The notes: generated by a model not told the origin, from the letters alone. A stretch of DNA of 13,865 bases from JBFFXF01 sp041569895 (GCA_041569895.1 JBFFXF010000199.1:1-13865), one strand, 5' to 3'. Shown: positions 1-7,981, counted from the first letter of the stretch. A program made the numbers and translations.

Positions 1-383
1 CCGGCTACTGCTTCGAGGCGCCGCCGTTCGACGGGGCCATCTGTCCCGTCGACTACACGACCTACCACTCGGTCGGCGTGCTCGAGGACGCCGACGGCGC
101 GATCCGATTCCTCTACTCGCGGCTGCGAGTCGCCGGCACGGTCGTCGCGCGCTGCCCGGACGAGGACGTCATCAGCTGTTTCACGGAACGCATGCTCGAG
201 GCGGAGGGTGACCTGCGGGTCGCCTGGCTCGAGGGCGGCGAGCTCCGCGAGCAGGTGATCGCCGAGGGCGTTGCGACCGAGAATGCGCGAGCGACCATCG
301 ACGGCGACGGACGGCTGCACGTCGCGTGCTACGACGTCTCGCGCGGACATGCCGACGTCCGCTATCTGCGCTTCTCGCCGTGA
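1..383 (+). CDS. C-terminal part of a probable beta-propeller (BNR/sialidase-like) protein, 5' truncated
   Basis: An open frame runs in from the left edge (reading from base 3) and stops with TGA at 381-383, so only the last 126 residues are visible. The end contains the phrase DGDGRLHVACYD followed by VRYLRF. This pattern of Asp-Gly-x-Gly-x-Leu-His-Val-Ala-x-Tyr-Asp is typical of blades in secreted sialidase-like or BNR-type beta-propellers, and an earlier stretch (RFLYSRLRVAGTVV) could be the strand pair of the preceding blade. No catalytic residues can be assigned. The next gene starts 59 bp downstream on the same strand and is also a propeller, so the two may be co-transcribed. The fold is an inference from one or two blade-like segments; the function is unknown. 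Confidence 0.6.
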   Translation, partial: GYCFEAPPFDGAICPVDYTTYHSVGVLEDADGAIRFLYSRLRVAGTVVARCPDEDVISCFTERMLEAEGDLRVAWLEGGELREQVIAEGVATENARATIDGDGRLHVACYDVSRGHADVRYLRFSP

Positions 384-409
384 CAGGCACGGCCCGAACG
401 AAACGAGAT

Positions 410-430
410 CCGGAGACCGGAGACCGGAGG
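410..430 (+). repeat. Three tandem 7-bp units CCGGAGR upstream of the lactonase gene
   Basis: Units lie at 410-416, 417-423 (both CCGGAGA) and 424-430 (CCGGAGG), and a degenerate continuation (ctggaga) reaches the start codon region. Each copy contains GGAG, so the array offers several Shine-Dalgarno-like sites; the one nearest the ATG (435-438) lies in the degenerate tail. Confidence 0.75.
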
Positions 431-442
431 CCCTGGAGACCG

Positions 443-1591
443 ATGAACGGCTTGAAAGCGCTCGCGACCCTGCTCGTCTGTATCGTCGCGCTCGCCGCCT
501 CGGCGTGCGCGTCGAAGCCCCGGAAAGTGCTCGTCTTCGTCGGCGCGTACACCAGCGGTGAGAGTGAGGGGATCTCCGTCCTCGAGCTCGACACCGCCAG
601 CGGCGCCCTGACGCCGGTGAGCGTCACCACCGACGTCCGGAACCCGTCCTTCCTGGCGCTCGACCCCGGCGGCCGTTTTCTCTATGCGGTGAGCGAGGTG
701 GGAGATTTCGAGGGCCAGCCCACCGGCGGCGTCGTCGCGTTCGCCATCGATCGGGAGTCCGGCAGCCTGAGGAGGATCAACGCGCGTCCCTCCGGCGGCG
801 CGGGGCCATGTCACCTGGTCGTCGACCAGACCGGCGCCAACGTGCTGGTGGCCAACTACGGCGGGGGTAGCGTCGCCGTGCTGCGCGTCGGTCCCTCCGG
901 TGAGCTCGTCGACACGTCCGCGTTCGTCCAGCACGAGGGCTCGAGCGTCAACAAGCGGCGGCAGAACGCGCCGCACGCCCACTCGATCAACCTCGACCCC
1001 TCGAACCGCTTCGCGTACGCGGCCGACCTCGGCATCGACAGGGTCCTCGTCTATCGCTTCGATCCTGCGAGCGGCCTGCTCGACCCGACGCCGGCCGACG
1101 GCGCCGTCGCGCCCGGCGCGGGGCCGCGGCACCTCGCGTTCCATCCGTCCGGGCGATGGGCGTACGTCATCAACGAGCTGCACTCGACGGTGACGGCCTT
1201 CGAGCGAGACGCCGCCGATGGGACGCTGCGGGAGCTGCAGACCATCTCGACGCTGCCGGACGGTTTCGAGGGCAACAACTCGACGGCCGAGATCCGCGTC
1301 CACCCCTCCGGCCGATTCCTCTACGGCTCCAACCGCGGCCACGACAGCATCGCCGTCTTCGCCATCGATCCGGCCCGCGGCACGCTGACGCCGGTGGAGC
1401 ACGAGCCGACGCAGGGAAGGACGCCGCGCAACTTCAACATCGACCCGACCGGGAGCTTCGTGCTGGCGGCGAACCAGCGGACCGACTCGATCGTCGTCTT
1501 TCGAATCGATCCGACCTCCGGCGCGCTGGAGCCGACCGGCCACCAGGTCCGGGTGCCGACTCCGGTCTGCGTGCGCTTCCTGGTGCCGTGA
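443..1591 (+). CDS. Secreted lactonase-family seven-bladed beta-propeller protein (YbhE/3-carboxymuconate cyclase-like)
   Basis: This 382-residue protein matches the lactonase family (6-phosphogluconolactonase Pgl/YbhE and 3-carboxy-cis,cis-muconate cyclase relatives). It has repeated blade phrases: VFVGAYTSG at the mature N-terminus, then several copies of DPSGRFLYA-like and GTLTPV-like segments, GAGPRHLAFHPSGRWAYV near the middle and RNFNIDPTGSFVLAANQ near the end. The ATG at 443 is preferred to upstream in-frame starts because it gives a clean signal peptide (hydrophobic residues 6-21, then Cys22) and has GGAG at 435-438. The ASAC around Cys22 is a poor lipobox (Ala, not Leu, at -3), so lipoprotein or ordinary secretion are both possible. 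Family members open sugar or aromatic lactones, but many planctomycete paralogues are uncharacterised, so substrate is not assigned. It ends 27 bp before the convergent msrA. Confidence 0.88.
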   Translation: MNGLKALATLLVCIVALAASACASKPRKVLVFVGAYTSGESEGISVLELDTASGALTPVSVTTDVRNPSFLALDPGGRFLYAVSEVGDFEGQPTGGVVAFAIDRESGSLRRINARPSGGAGPCHLVVDQTGANVLVANYGGGSVAVLRVGPSGELVDTSAFVQHEGSSVNKRRQNAPHAHSINLDPSNRFAYAADLGIDRVLVYRFDPASGLLDPTPADGAVAPGAGPRHLAFHPSGRWAYVINELHSTVTAFERDAADGTLRELQTISTLPDGFEGNNSTAEIRVHPSGRFLYGSNRGHDSIAVFAIDPARGTLTPVEHEPTQGRTPRNFNIDPTGSFVLAANQRTDSIVVFRIDPTSGALEPTGHQVRVPTPVCVRFLVP

Positions 1592-1611
1592 GCGCGGAGG
1601 TGTTCCCGCGC
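1592..1611. terminator. Possible weak bidirectional terminator hairpin between convergent genes
   Basis: GCGCGG at 1592-1597 pairs with CCGCGC at 1606-1611 around an 8-base loop in the 27-bp gap between the lactonase stop and the msrA stop. There is no T tract on either side, so an intrinsic terminator is only suggested by position. Confidence 0.3.
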
Positions 1612-1618
1612 GAGCGGT

Positions 1619-2314
1619 CTACTTGTCGAGCCCGAGCTTCTCGAGCTTCGGGACGATGACCACCTGGCAGTACGGCTGGAACTTGTTGTTCCGGTAGTAG
1701 TCCTGGTGGTACCCCTCGGCAGGGTAGAAGGTGCTCGCCGCCGTGATCTCCGTGACCGCCGGCGACCGGTACGCGCCCGACTCGTCGAGCGCCTTCTTCG
1801 ACGCCTCGGCGGTGATGCGCTGCTCCTCCGAGTGATAGAAGATCGCCGAGCGGTACTGCGGGCCGACGTCGTTGCCCTGGCGGTTGAGTGTCGTCGGGTC
1901 GTGCGATTTCCAGAAGTAGTCGAGAATCTCGGCGTACGTGATGCGGGTCGGATCGAATTTCACCTGGACGACCTCGGCGTGCCCCGTCCTCCCCGAGCAG
2001 ACCTGCTGGTAGGTCGGGTTGTCGACGTGACCGCCCATGTAGCCCGACTCGACGTCGAGGACGCCGTCGAGCTGCTCGAGCACCGCCTCGACGCACCAGA
2101 AACACCCGCCGCCGAGCGTGGCGACCTCCGTCGTGCCGTCGCCCGCGGGCGACGGCTCCTTGCGTGCGCTCTCCTGACTCATCGTGTCCCTCGCTCCGTC
2201 ACCGGACTCTCGCGACCCGGTCTCGACTCCGGCCGTGCACGCCAGGAGCGTCACCGCCACGGTCACCACCGCCAGCCGCGTCATGATCCGAAAAGCATCC
2301 ATCATGGCTCTCAT
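1619..2314 (-). CDS. msrA: Peptide-methionine (S)-S-oxide reductase MsrA, lipoprotein form
   Basis: MsrA reduces the S epimer of methionine sulfoxide in proteins using a cysteine sulfenic acid cycle. The 231-residue product carries the GGGCFWC signature with catalytic Cys71 (Cys74 also present), then GYMGG, the GHAEVVQV segment, FFWKSHDPTT-like and GNDVGPQYRS phrases, and a C-terminal YCQVVI Cys that is a candidate resolving cysteine. Residues 12-25 are hydrophobic and end in the good lipobox LLAC (Cys26), followed by a Ser/Glu-rich linker to about residue 60. The enzyme is therefore probably tethered outside the cytoplasmic membrane, protecting secreted proteins. Four in-frame ATG codons (M1, M4, M5, M11) are candidate starts; M1 at 2314 has AGGG 6 bases upstream. 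The gene converges on the lactonase gene and is divergent from mch. Confidence 0.95.
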   Translation of the reverse strand: MRAMMDAFRIMTRLAVVTVAVTLLACTAGVETGSRESGDGARDTMSQESARKEPSPAGDGTTEVATLGGGCFWCVEAVLEQLDGVLDVESGYMGGHVDNPTYQQVCSGRTGHAEVVQVKFDPTRITYAEILDYFWKSHDPTTLNRQGNDVGPQYRSAIFYHSEEQRITAEASKKALDESGAYRSPAVTEITAASTFYPAEGYHQDYYRNNKFQPYCQVVIVPKLEKLGLDK

Positions 2315-2325
2315 TCTCGTCCCTG

Positions 2326-2355
2326 CCCGTTCCCGGACCCGGGCCCGGTCCCGCG
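2326..2355. repeat. Array of five CCCGNN hexamers in the msrA-mch intergenic region
   Basis: Consecutive hexamers CCCGTT, CCCGGA, CCCGGG, CCCGGT and CCCGCG occupy 2326-2355, immediately upstream of the msrA start on the other strand. The first four bases are constant and the last two vary. The same word pattern recurs after pabB (13283-13324). Confidence 0.75.
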
Positions 2356-2499
2356 TCCGGAGTCGCCTCGATTCTCAACGATAGAATCCGTTTCGGAGTT
2401 CCTGTCTCGATACTCGATCCCCCTGGCGTCTCGCACCCGGGAATTCTACAATCGCTTCCCGATGATTTCACCGACCGAACACTCCTCGAGTGGGCCGCC
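2356..2499 (+). promoter_or_regulatory. Probable leader and promoter region of the mch transcription unit
   Basis: About 185 bp separate the msrA and mch starts. TACAAT at 2447-2452 matches five of six positions of a sigma-70 -10 box and lies 48 bp before the mch GTG; the TGGCGT 17 bp upstream is a poor -35. The stretch 2370-2480 is visibly more AT-rich than the coding regions around it. This is a weak assignment based on one hexamer. Confidence 0.3.
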
Positions 2500-3447
2500 G
2501 TGGACCGGCTGAACGACAGGGTGCTGCGCCTCGCGGCGGAGCTCGCGAGTCGCGCGGCGGAGCTCCGCGTCGCCGTCCGCGAGATCGACGGCGGCGGACG
2601 GGTCATCGACTGCGGCATCGAGGCGCGCGGCGGGCTTGCTGCGGGCCTCCTCGTGGCGCGCACGTGTCTCGCGGACCTCGCCGACGTCTCGATCGTTCCC
2701 GGTGAGGTCGGCGACACGCCGGTGCCGCTCGTCCAGGTCTCCACGGATCACCCGGTCGCGGCGTGCCTGGCGTCGCAGTACGCCGGCTGGTCGATCCAGC
2801 TCGACGACTTCTTCGCCATGGGGTCCGGCCCGATGCGCGCGGCGTACGGCCGCGAGGAGCTCTTCGAGACCATCGGCCATGTCGAGCGTCCCGCCGCCGT
2901 CGCCGGTATCCTCGAGACTCGCTCGATGCCGGACGCGAGAGTGTTCGACTTCGTCGCGTCGAAGACCGGCGTGGGGCGCGACGCGGTCACTCTCCTGGCG
3001 GCCCCCACCGCGAGCATCGTCGGCGGCGTGCAGGTGGTCGCTCGGTCGGTGGAGACGGCGCTCCACAAGCTGCACGAGCTCCGCTTCGACCTGACGCGCG
3101 TCGTCAGCGGTCACGGAACGGCGCCGCTGCCGCCGGTGGCGCGCAAGGACATCGAGGCGATCGGACGCACCAACGACTGCGTGCTCTACGGCGGGCGCGT
3201 GACGCTCTGGGTGACCGGCGACGACGCCTCGCTCGAGGAGATCGGACCGCGCGTGCCGTCGTCGTCCTCACCGGACCACGGGGAACCGTTCGCCGAGATC
3301 TTCGCGCGCCACGGCAACGACTTCTACAAGATCGATCCCGGTCTGTTCAGCCCGGCCGAGATCGTCTTTCAGAACCTCGACACCGGTCGGACGCGCCGAT
3401 TCGGCGGCACTGCTCCGTCGGTGCTCGCGCGCTCGCTGTTCGCATGA
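2500..3447 (+). CDS. mch: Methenyltetrahydromethanopterin cyclohydrolase
   Basis: Mch interconverts 5,10-methenyl-H4MPT and 5-formyl-H4MPT in the cytoplasm, the central step of H4MPT-dependent formaldehyde or formate C1 transfer. The 315-residue protein is collinear with bacterial Mch over its whole length: VIDCGIEARGGLAAG (35-49), WSIQLDDFFAMGSGP (97-111), FDFVASKTGVG (149-159), ARSVETALHKLHEL (181-194), VSGHGTAPLPPVA and GRTNDCVLYGG in the second half, and FYKIDPGLFSPAE near the C-terminus. Arg182 and Glu185 (RSVE) match the Arg/Glu pair reported as catalytic in archaeal Mch. The GTG at 2500 fits the family N-terminus; its Shine-Dalgarno is weak. The TGA stop overlaps the ATG of the next gene (ATGA), so the two are almost certainly translated together. 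Identification is firm. Confidence 0.97.
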   Translation: MDRLNDRVLRLAAELASRAAELRVAVREIDGGGRVIDCGIEARGGLAAGLLVARTCLADLADVSIVPGEVGDTPVPLVQVSTDHPVAACLASQYAGWSIQLDDFFAMGSGPMRAAYGREELFETIGHVERPAAVAGILETRSMPDARVFDFVASKTGVGRDAVTLLAAPTASIVGGVQVVARSVETALHKLHELRFDLTRVVSGHGTAPLPPVARKDIEAIGRTNDCVLYGGRVTLWVTGDDASLEEIGPRVPSSSSPDHGEPFAEIFARHGNDFYKIDPGLFSPAEIVFQNLDTGRTRRFGGTAPSVLARSLFA

Positions 3448-4376
3448 GAATCGGCCTCCTCACGGCGCACCCCTCGCGGAGCTGGCACGTCGACGACCTC
3501 GTCCGCGCGGCGCGCGAGCTCGACGTCGAGGCGCTGCCGATCGACTACCGCGCGCTCGCAGCGGCGGTCGGAGGCGGCGAGGAGTCGATACGCGGCGCCG
3601 ATGTCGAGCTCGACCGGCTCGACGCGGTGCTCGTCCGCGCGATGCCTCGCGGCAGTCTCGAGCAGGTGGTCTTCCGGATGGACGCGCTCCACCGTCTGAC
3701 CGAGGGGGGCGTGCGCGTCGTCAACCCGCCGCGGGCGATCGAGTGCGCGGTCGACAAGTACCTCGCCCTGGCTCGCGTCGCCGCCGCGGGTCTCGCGGTG
3801 CCGGCGACGCGCGTCGCCGAGCGGTCGACGGAGGCGCTCGTGGACTTCGCCGAGCTCGGGGGCGACGTCGTCGTCAAGCCGATCTTCGGCGCGGAGGGAC
3901 GGGGTCTGGTGCGCGTCTCCGATCCGGAGCTCGCGGCGCGGACGTTCCGTGCGATCGAGCACGTCGGCGCCGTGATCTACCAGCAGGTGTTCATCGCGCA
4001 CGGCGGCCAGGACCTGCGCGCGCTGGTGATCGGCGGTCGCGTCGTCGCGGCGATGCGCCGCTCGGTGCCCGAGGGGGCGCCTCCCGGCGCGTGGCGAACG
4101 AACGTGTCCCAGGGAGGTCGAGCCGAGCCCCACGAGCTCTCCGCCGGGGAAGCCGCGCTCGCGGTCGCGGCCGCGAGGGCCGTGGGGACGGAGATCGCCG
4201 GCGTCGACCTCGTCCGCGTCGGAGACGGGACGGAACCGCTCGTCCTCGAGGTCAACTCGGCTCCCGGCTGGCGCGCCCTGGCGCGCGCGAGCGGCGTCGA
4301 TGTCGCGCGCGCCGTGCTCGAGCATCTCCTCACGCCCCCCCCACGCGCCGCGGAGATCACCTCTCCTTCTTCGTGA
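3444..4376 (+). CDS. RimK-type ATP-grasp ligase of the H4MPT cluster (MptN/Orf17-like)
   Basis: This 310-residue protein has ATP-grasp signatures: VNPPRAIE (93-100) with Asp104-Lys105, VVKPIFGAEGRGL (143-155) as the nucleotide-binding loop, WRTNVSQGG (217-225), GVDLVR (253-258) and the metal-binding LEVNSAPGWRA (268-278). This layout is that of the RimK family (COG0189), whose archaeal members MptN and CofF add glutamate to H4MPT or F420; a homologue is also known in methylotroph H4MPT clusters. Family members join a carboxylate to an amine using ATP. The ATGA overlap with mch supports a role in making or modifying the pterin or methylofuran cofactor. The real product is not determinable: glutamyl addition to a pterin, the methylofuran polyglutamate tail, or a tyramine-glutamate step are all possible, and the last is less likely because that enzyme belongs to another ATP-grasp family. 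A run of eight C (4335-4342) lies near the 3' end. Confidence 0.85.
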   Translation: MRIGLLTAHPSRSWHVDDLVRAARELDVEALPIDYRALAAAVGGGEESIRGADVELDRLDAVLVRAMPRGSLEQVVFRMDALHRLTEGGVRVVNPPRAIECAVDKYLALARVAAAGLAVPATRVAERSTEALVDFAELGGDVVVKPIFGAEGRGLVRVSDPELAARTFRAIEHVGAVIYQQVFIAHGGQDLRALVIGGRVVAAMRRSVPEGAPPGAWRTNVSQGGRAEPHELSAGEAALAVAAARAVGTEIAGVDLVRVGDGTEPLVLEVNSAPGWRALARASGVDVARAVLEHLLTPPPRAAEITSPSS

Positions 4377-7300
4377 GCGTCTCGAGGAACGCCACGACAT
4401 CGACCAGCTCCGCGGCGGACATCAGCCGCTGCAGGTCGGCCGGCATCAGCGAGGTCTCCTGTCGGACGCGCGTCGCGATGTCCGGCTTCGCGACCTTGCG
4501 GTCGATGGCGTCGGCGCCGCGAAGCGTCACGCTTTCGGGCGTCTCGCTCGTGATGATGCCGTTGATCGCGTCGCCGTTCTTCAGCGTCAGCAGCCAGGAC
4601 TCGTAGTTGTGGCTGATGCCGGCGCTCGGGAAGAGAATCGACTCGAAGAGCGCCTCGCGGCTCAGCTTCGACCCGATCTCCGTGAGGTCGGGGCCGACCT
4701 CCTTGCCCTTCCCCGCGACAATGTGGCACTGGATGCAGGTGTCCTCGCGCTCGTAGACCGCGCGGCCGCGACGGGCATCGCCACGACGACGGAGGAGCTC
4801 CGCGATCGGGGGCAACTTCTCGGCGTCGCGCGCCGCGGGGAGCGGGAAGAGCTTCGCCGCCGCCTCGCGCACCTCCTTCCACGGCGCCGTGTTCAGCTGG
4901 AACGCGGCCGCCGAGCGCAGGGAGTCGTCGAGCTTGTCCTGGCGCGCCATGGCGATCAGCTTCTCCGCTCCGGGGCGGATGCGCGCGAGCGAACGCGCCG
5001 CCTGCCGTCGCAGCTCGATGGGGCGCCCATCGTCCTCGAGGGCGGCGGTGAGGAGATCGACCGCGCGGCCATCCGTTGTCGCGCCGAGCACCTGCGCGGC
5101 GCTCGCGGCGCGATCCGATTTGTCCGAGGCGAGCGCCGCCTCGAAACGAGCAGTCTCGCCGCGCACGAGCAAGAGACTCGCGGCCTCGACGCCGGCCTGC
5201 CCGGCCGGATCCGCGAGCGCCATCTCGAGCAGGTCCTCGTGCCTCGTCTTGACGCCGAGCCTCTCGATCAGTGACACGAACCGCCTCATGCCGCGCAGCG
5301 AGTCGAGGACGCGCTCGAGGGCGGCGCCCTGCTCGGGGTTCTTCGCCGGGTCGAAGCCGCGAAGGCGGTCGAGCGACTCGCTGGCGATGAGCTCGCTGCG
5401 CTTCGTCTCGTCGTGGTCCGCGAAGGCGAGGGCGAGGACGACCTCGTCACGGGCCGCGCCCTCGAGGAAGTCGAGAGAACGGAAGAAGCGCGGCAGCTCC
5501 GACTCCGGGGTGGCCGGGTCGCGGATGATGCGGCCGATGAGCGCGGCGGTCCGTGATGCGCGCGAACGCCAGATGATGTCGCGACCCGCCGGGGAGCTCC
5601 AGCGATCGCCGACCCGGTCGAGCCACGCTTCGAGGCACGCGTCCCACTTGCCGGCCGCTGCGATTCCGAGCGCCTCGAGATACCAGCGGTCCTTGCCGTC
5701 GTGCTGCTCGGCCAGGATCGCCCACAGCCGAGGCGCGCGCGGCGACTCCGAATGACGCAGCGCGATCGCGCATTCGCGCCGTACGGCCGGAGACGGGTCG
5801 CGGGCCAGGCGCTCGACGAGGTCAATGACATCGAGCCCGCCGCCGTCGAGCGCGATCTGTCGCGCCGCGCGGATCGCCGTGACGCGAATCGAGTCCTCCC
5901 CGTCGGCGAGCGCGCGCTCGACGTGCTTCGCGCCGCGTCCGTCGATCTTCGAGAGCAGCCAGAGCGCTCGCGCGCGGGCCCGAACGTCGTCGCCGGAGCC
6001 GAAGCGCTCGAGCAGCGCCGGCTCCGCCTCGCGCCCGCGCTCGTGGAGCGCCGTCCAGGCGAGGTATCGCGTGGCGAGGTTGGGGCTGTCGAGCGCCGCG
6101 AGCGCGCCGTCGATGGACTCGAGGTCGAGCGCCGGCACGCGGTATCGGTGGCCCGGCGGCGCGACGCGGAAGATGCGACCGCGCTCCAGGTCGCGCTGCT
6201 GGTGGCCGCCGACGCCGGGATCGTACCAGTCGGTGACGAAGAGCGAGCCGTCCGGCGCCACGCACGCGTCGGCCGGACGGAACCACCGGTTGCGCGTCCC
6301 CTCGAGGATGTTGACGGTGGTCGCGCGGAAACCGGCCCCGTCGCGCTCAACCGGATATGCCCGCACGACGCTCGGTCCGGCATCGCAGTGGATCACCTGG
6401 CCGTGGAACACCGCGGGAAGCAGACTGCCCTCGTAGACGCAGATGCCGGTCGGGGAGCCGGCGCCCGTCTGCAGCAGGTTCGGGACGACACCCGGGTCGT
6501 TGAGGTGCCAGTGCCGCAGCGGAATCTCCTCGTGCATGCCGGTGCGCCGGTCGCGCCAGCCCGCTCCGGTGCGCTCCTCGCGGTAACCGTAATTGCCAAA
6601 CTCCATGACGTAATTGATGCGCACGCCGCGGTTGCCGTCGTCGTCGTTGTCGGACTGCCAGAGCGTGCCGAACGAGTCGATCGCCACCTCGTAGTTGTTG
6701 CGGAAGTTGTGGCCGAGCACCTCGAACTGGCTGCCGTCCGGATTGCAGCGGAAGACCATGCCTCCGAAGTACGGCCGGCCGTTGTCGACCACGCGGTTGC
6801 CGGCGAGGTCGACGACCGGGTTGCCGTCGCGATCGTGCACGTGGCGGCCGGTGTTGCCGAAGTTCCAGTAGTACTTGCCGTCGGGTCCGAAGACGAACGA
6901 GTGCGCCGAGTGGTCGTGCTGCGGAACGCCCGTCTTCGTGAACAGCACGTCTCGCCGGTCGGGGCGGTCGTCGCCGTCGCCATCGTGGAAGACGAAGATG
7001 TTCGGCGAGCACGCGACGATCACCTGGCTGCCGAGCACCGTGATGCCCATCGCCGAGTCGATGTCGCGGCCCTGGTAGAACACGTCGGTCGTGTCCGCGA
7101 TGCCGTCACCGTCGGTGTCCTCGAGAATCAGGATCCTGTCCCCCTCGGGGCGGCGGCCGTTGTTGCCGCGGTAGTTGACGACCTCGCAGACCCAGACGCG
7201 GCCGCGCGCGTCGATGTCCAGGTTGGTCGGGCTGACGATCGTCGGCTCGGACGCGAAGAGCGTCGCCTCGAGCCCCTCGGCGACGTCGAGCGCCGCGACG

Positions 7301-7884
7301 GCGTTCGCGGGATCGTGGACCTCGTCGGAGTCACCGGGACGCCCGGGCGGCTTGTTGAAGTGAACCTCGAATCGCACGCTGGCGTTCTTCCCGCAGCCGC
7401 CCTGCTCGACGCCGCCCGCATCGAGCCCGCCGCGCGCCTTGAAGCGGGTGAAGCCCGGCGGCAGGTCGTAGGCGATCACCGATCTGGCGTGCGTGCCGAT
7501 GCCGTACTCGACTGGCTGACCGGCGATGCGCAGCGGCCCGCCGGCGGCGTTGCGGTCGACGCGCGCCGCGCCCCAGTCCGCCGACGCCGACCGCCATCGC
7601 AGCTCCGTCAGACGCTTCTCTCCCGATGGCCCCACCAGGCGCGGCTCCGCCCAGTCCGCCCAGTCGCAGCTGTAGCCGTTCCCGCCATCGGTGACGACGA
7701 GGAAGAGCTTCTCCGCCTTCGAGATGTCGACGTCGATCGCGACTGCGTGCCCGGGCGTCTTCCACGTGATGACGTCGCTCCGGAACGCCGGTCGTGGAGC
7801 CGCGAGCAGCCCGGAGTGGGCGATCGAGACGGCGAGCACGGCAGCGACGGCGACTCCGCCGGACAGTGGTTTCACGATCGGCAT
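4357..7884 (-). CDS. Secreted PVC-type cytochrome c: NPCBM, sorbosone-dehydrogenase-like propeller, HEAT repeats and haem-binding domain
   Basis: The 1175-residue product begins with a signal peptide (hydrophobic residues 8-29, likely cleaved near Ala29). Residues about 55-177 are an NPCBM-type carbohydrate-binding fold (GIGTHARSVIAYDLP, FKARGGLDAGG). Residues about 195-565 form a beta-propeller like PVC 'membrane-bound dehydrogenases' and soluble sorbosone dehydrogenases, with calcium-loop phrases such as DTDGDGIADTTDV. Residues about 580-1000 are HEAT-like helical repeats. The C-terminus is a PVC-type haem c domain with CIQCH (Cys1050, Cys1053, His1054) and a candidate distal Met1147 in SLMP. 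Such proteins are thought to oxidise sugars or glycans in the periplasm and pass electrons to a c-type chain; the substrate here is unknown. The ATG at 7884 has GGAG 9 bases upstream. It overlaps the ATP-grasp gene tail to tail by 20 bp. Confidence 0.92.
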   Translation of the reverse strand: MPIVKPLSGGVAVAAVLAVSIAHSGLLAAPRPAFRSDVITWKTPGHAVAIDVDISKAEKLFLVVTDGGNGYSCDWADWAEPRLVGPSGEKRLTELRWRSASADWGAARVDRNAAGGPLRIAGQPVEYGIGTHARSVIAYDLPPGFTRFKARGGLDAGGVEQGGCGKNASVRFEVHFNKPPGRPGDSDEVHDPANAVAALDVAEGLEATLFASEPTIVSPTNLDIDARGRVWVCEVVNYRGNNGRRPEGDRILILEDTDGDGIADTTDVFYQGRDIDSAMGITVLGSQVIVACSPNIFVFHDGDGDDRPDRRDVLFTKTGVPQHDHSAHSFVFGPDGKYYWNFGNTGRHVHDRDGNPVVDLAGNRVVDNGRPYFGGMVFRCNPDGSQFEVLGHNFRNNYEVAIDSFGTLWQSDNDDDGNRGVRINYVMEFGNYGYREERTGAGWRDRRTGMHEEIPLRHWHLNDPGVVPNLLQTGAGSPTGICVYEGSLLPAVFHGQVIHCDAGPSVVRAYPVERDGAGFRATTVNILEGTRNRWFRPADACVAPDGSLFVTDWYDPGVGGHQQRDLERGRIFRVAPPGHRYRVPALDLESIDGALAALDSPNLATRYLAWTALHERGREAEPALLERFGSGDDVRARARALWLLSKIDGRGAKHVERALADGEDSIRVTAIRAARQIALDGGGLDVIDLVERLARDPSPAVRRECAIALRHSESPRAPRLWAILAEQHDGKDRWYLEALGIAAAGKWDACLEAWLDRVGDRWSSPAGRDIIWRSRASRTAALIGRIIRDPATPESELPRFFRSLDFLEGAARDEVVLALAFADHDETKRSELIASESLDRLRGFDPAKNPEQGAALERVLDSLRGMRRFVSLIERLGVKTRHEDLLEMALADPAGQAGVEAASLLLVRGETARFEAALASDKSDRAASAAQVLGATTDGRAVDLLTAALEDDGRPIELRRQAARSLARIRPGAEKLIAMARQDKLDDSLRSAAAFQLNTAPWKEVREAAAKLFPLPAARDAEKLPPIAELLRRRGDARRGRAVYEREDTCIQCHIVAGKGKEVGPDLTEIGSKLSREALFESILFPSAGISHNYESWLLTLKNGDAINGIITSETPESVTLRGADAIDRKVAKPDIATRVRQETSLMPADLQRLMSAAELVDVVAFLETLTKKER

Positions 7885-7981
7885 TTTTGTTGACTCCGCA
7901 GTGACCAGATCCTCAAGTGGACTCGAACGTGAACGCTCGTATCACGCGCGAAAGTCAAATTCTCAACGGCGAGCAAACGAC
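7885..7981. promoter_or_regulatory. Divergent promoter region between the PVC cytochrome gene and the citG-like gene
   Basis: This 97-bp gap must hold the promoters of both the - strand cytochrome gene and the + strand cofactor operon, unless the latter is read through from elsewhere. TTGACT occurs on the + strand at 7890-7895 and again on the - strand at 7953-7958, each a five-of-six match to a -35 box pointing at the right gene. No convincing -10 stands at the right spacing; TATCAC at 7940-7945 (+) is the nearest. The local base composition is less GC-rich than the genes. Confidence 0.35.

Noticed and set aside
326..442. Upstream in-frame start at 326 for the lactonase gene
   Set aside because: It would overlap the preceding gene and bury the signal peptide; ATG 443 gives a normal secretory N-terminus.
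2500..4376. Recent transfer of the mch block from an archaeon
   Set aside because: Base composition and codon use match the flanking genes, and the Mch phrases match bacterial rather than methanogen forms.
5701..7893. Open frame of 730 codons on the + strand opposite the PVC cytochrome gene
   Set aside because: Low-complexity Ala/Val/Arg/Glu composition with no motifs; the - strand has a full multi-domain protein with CxxCH.
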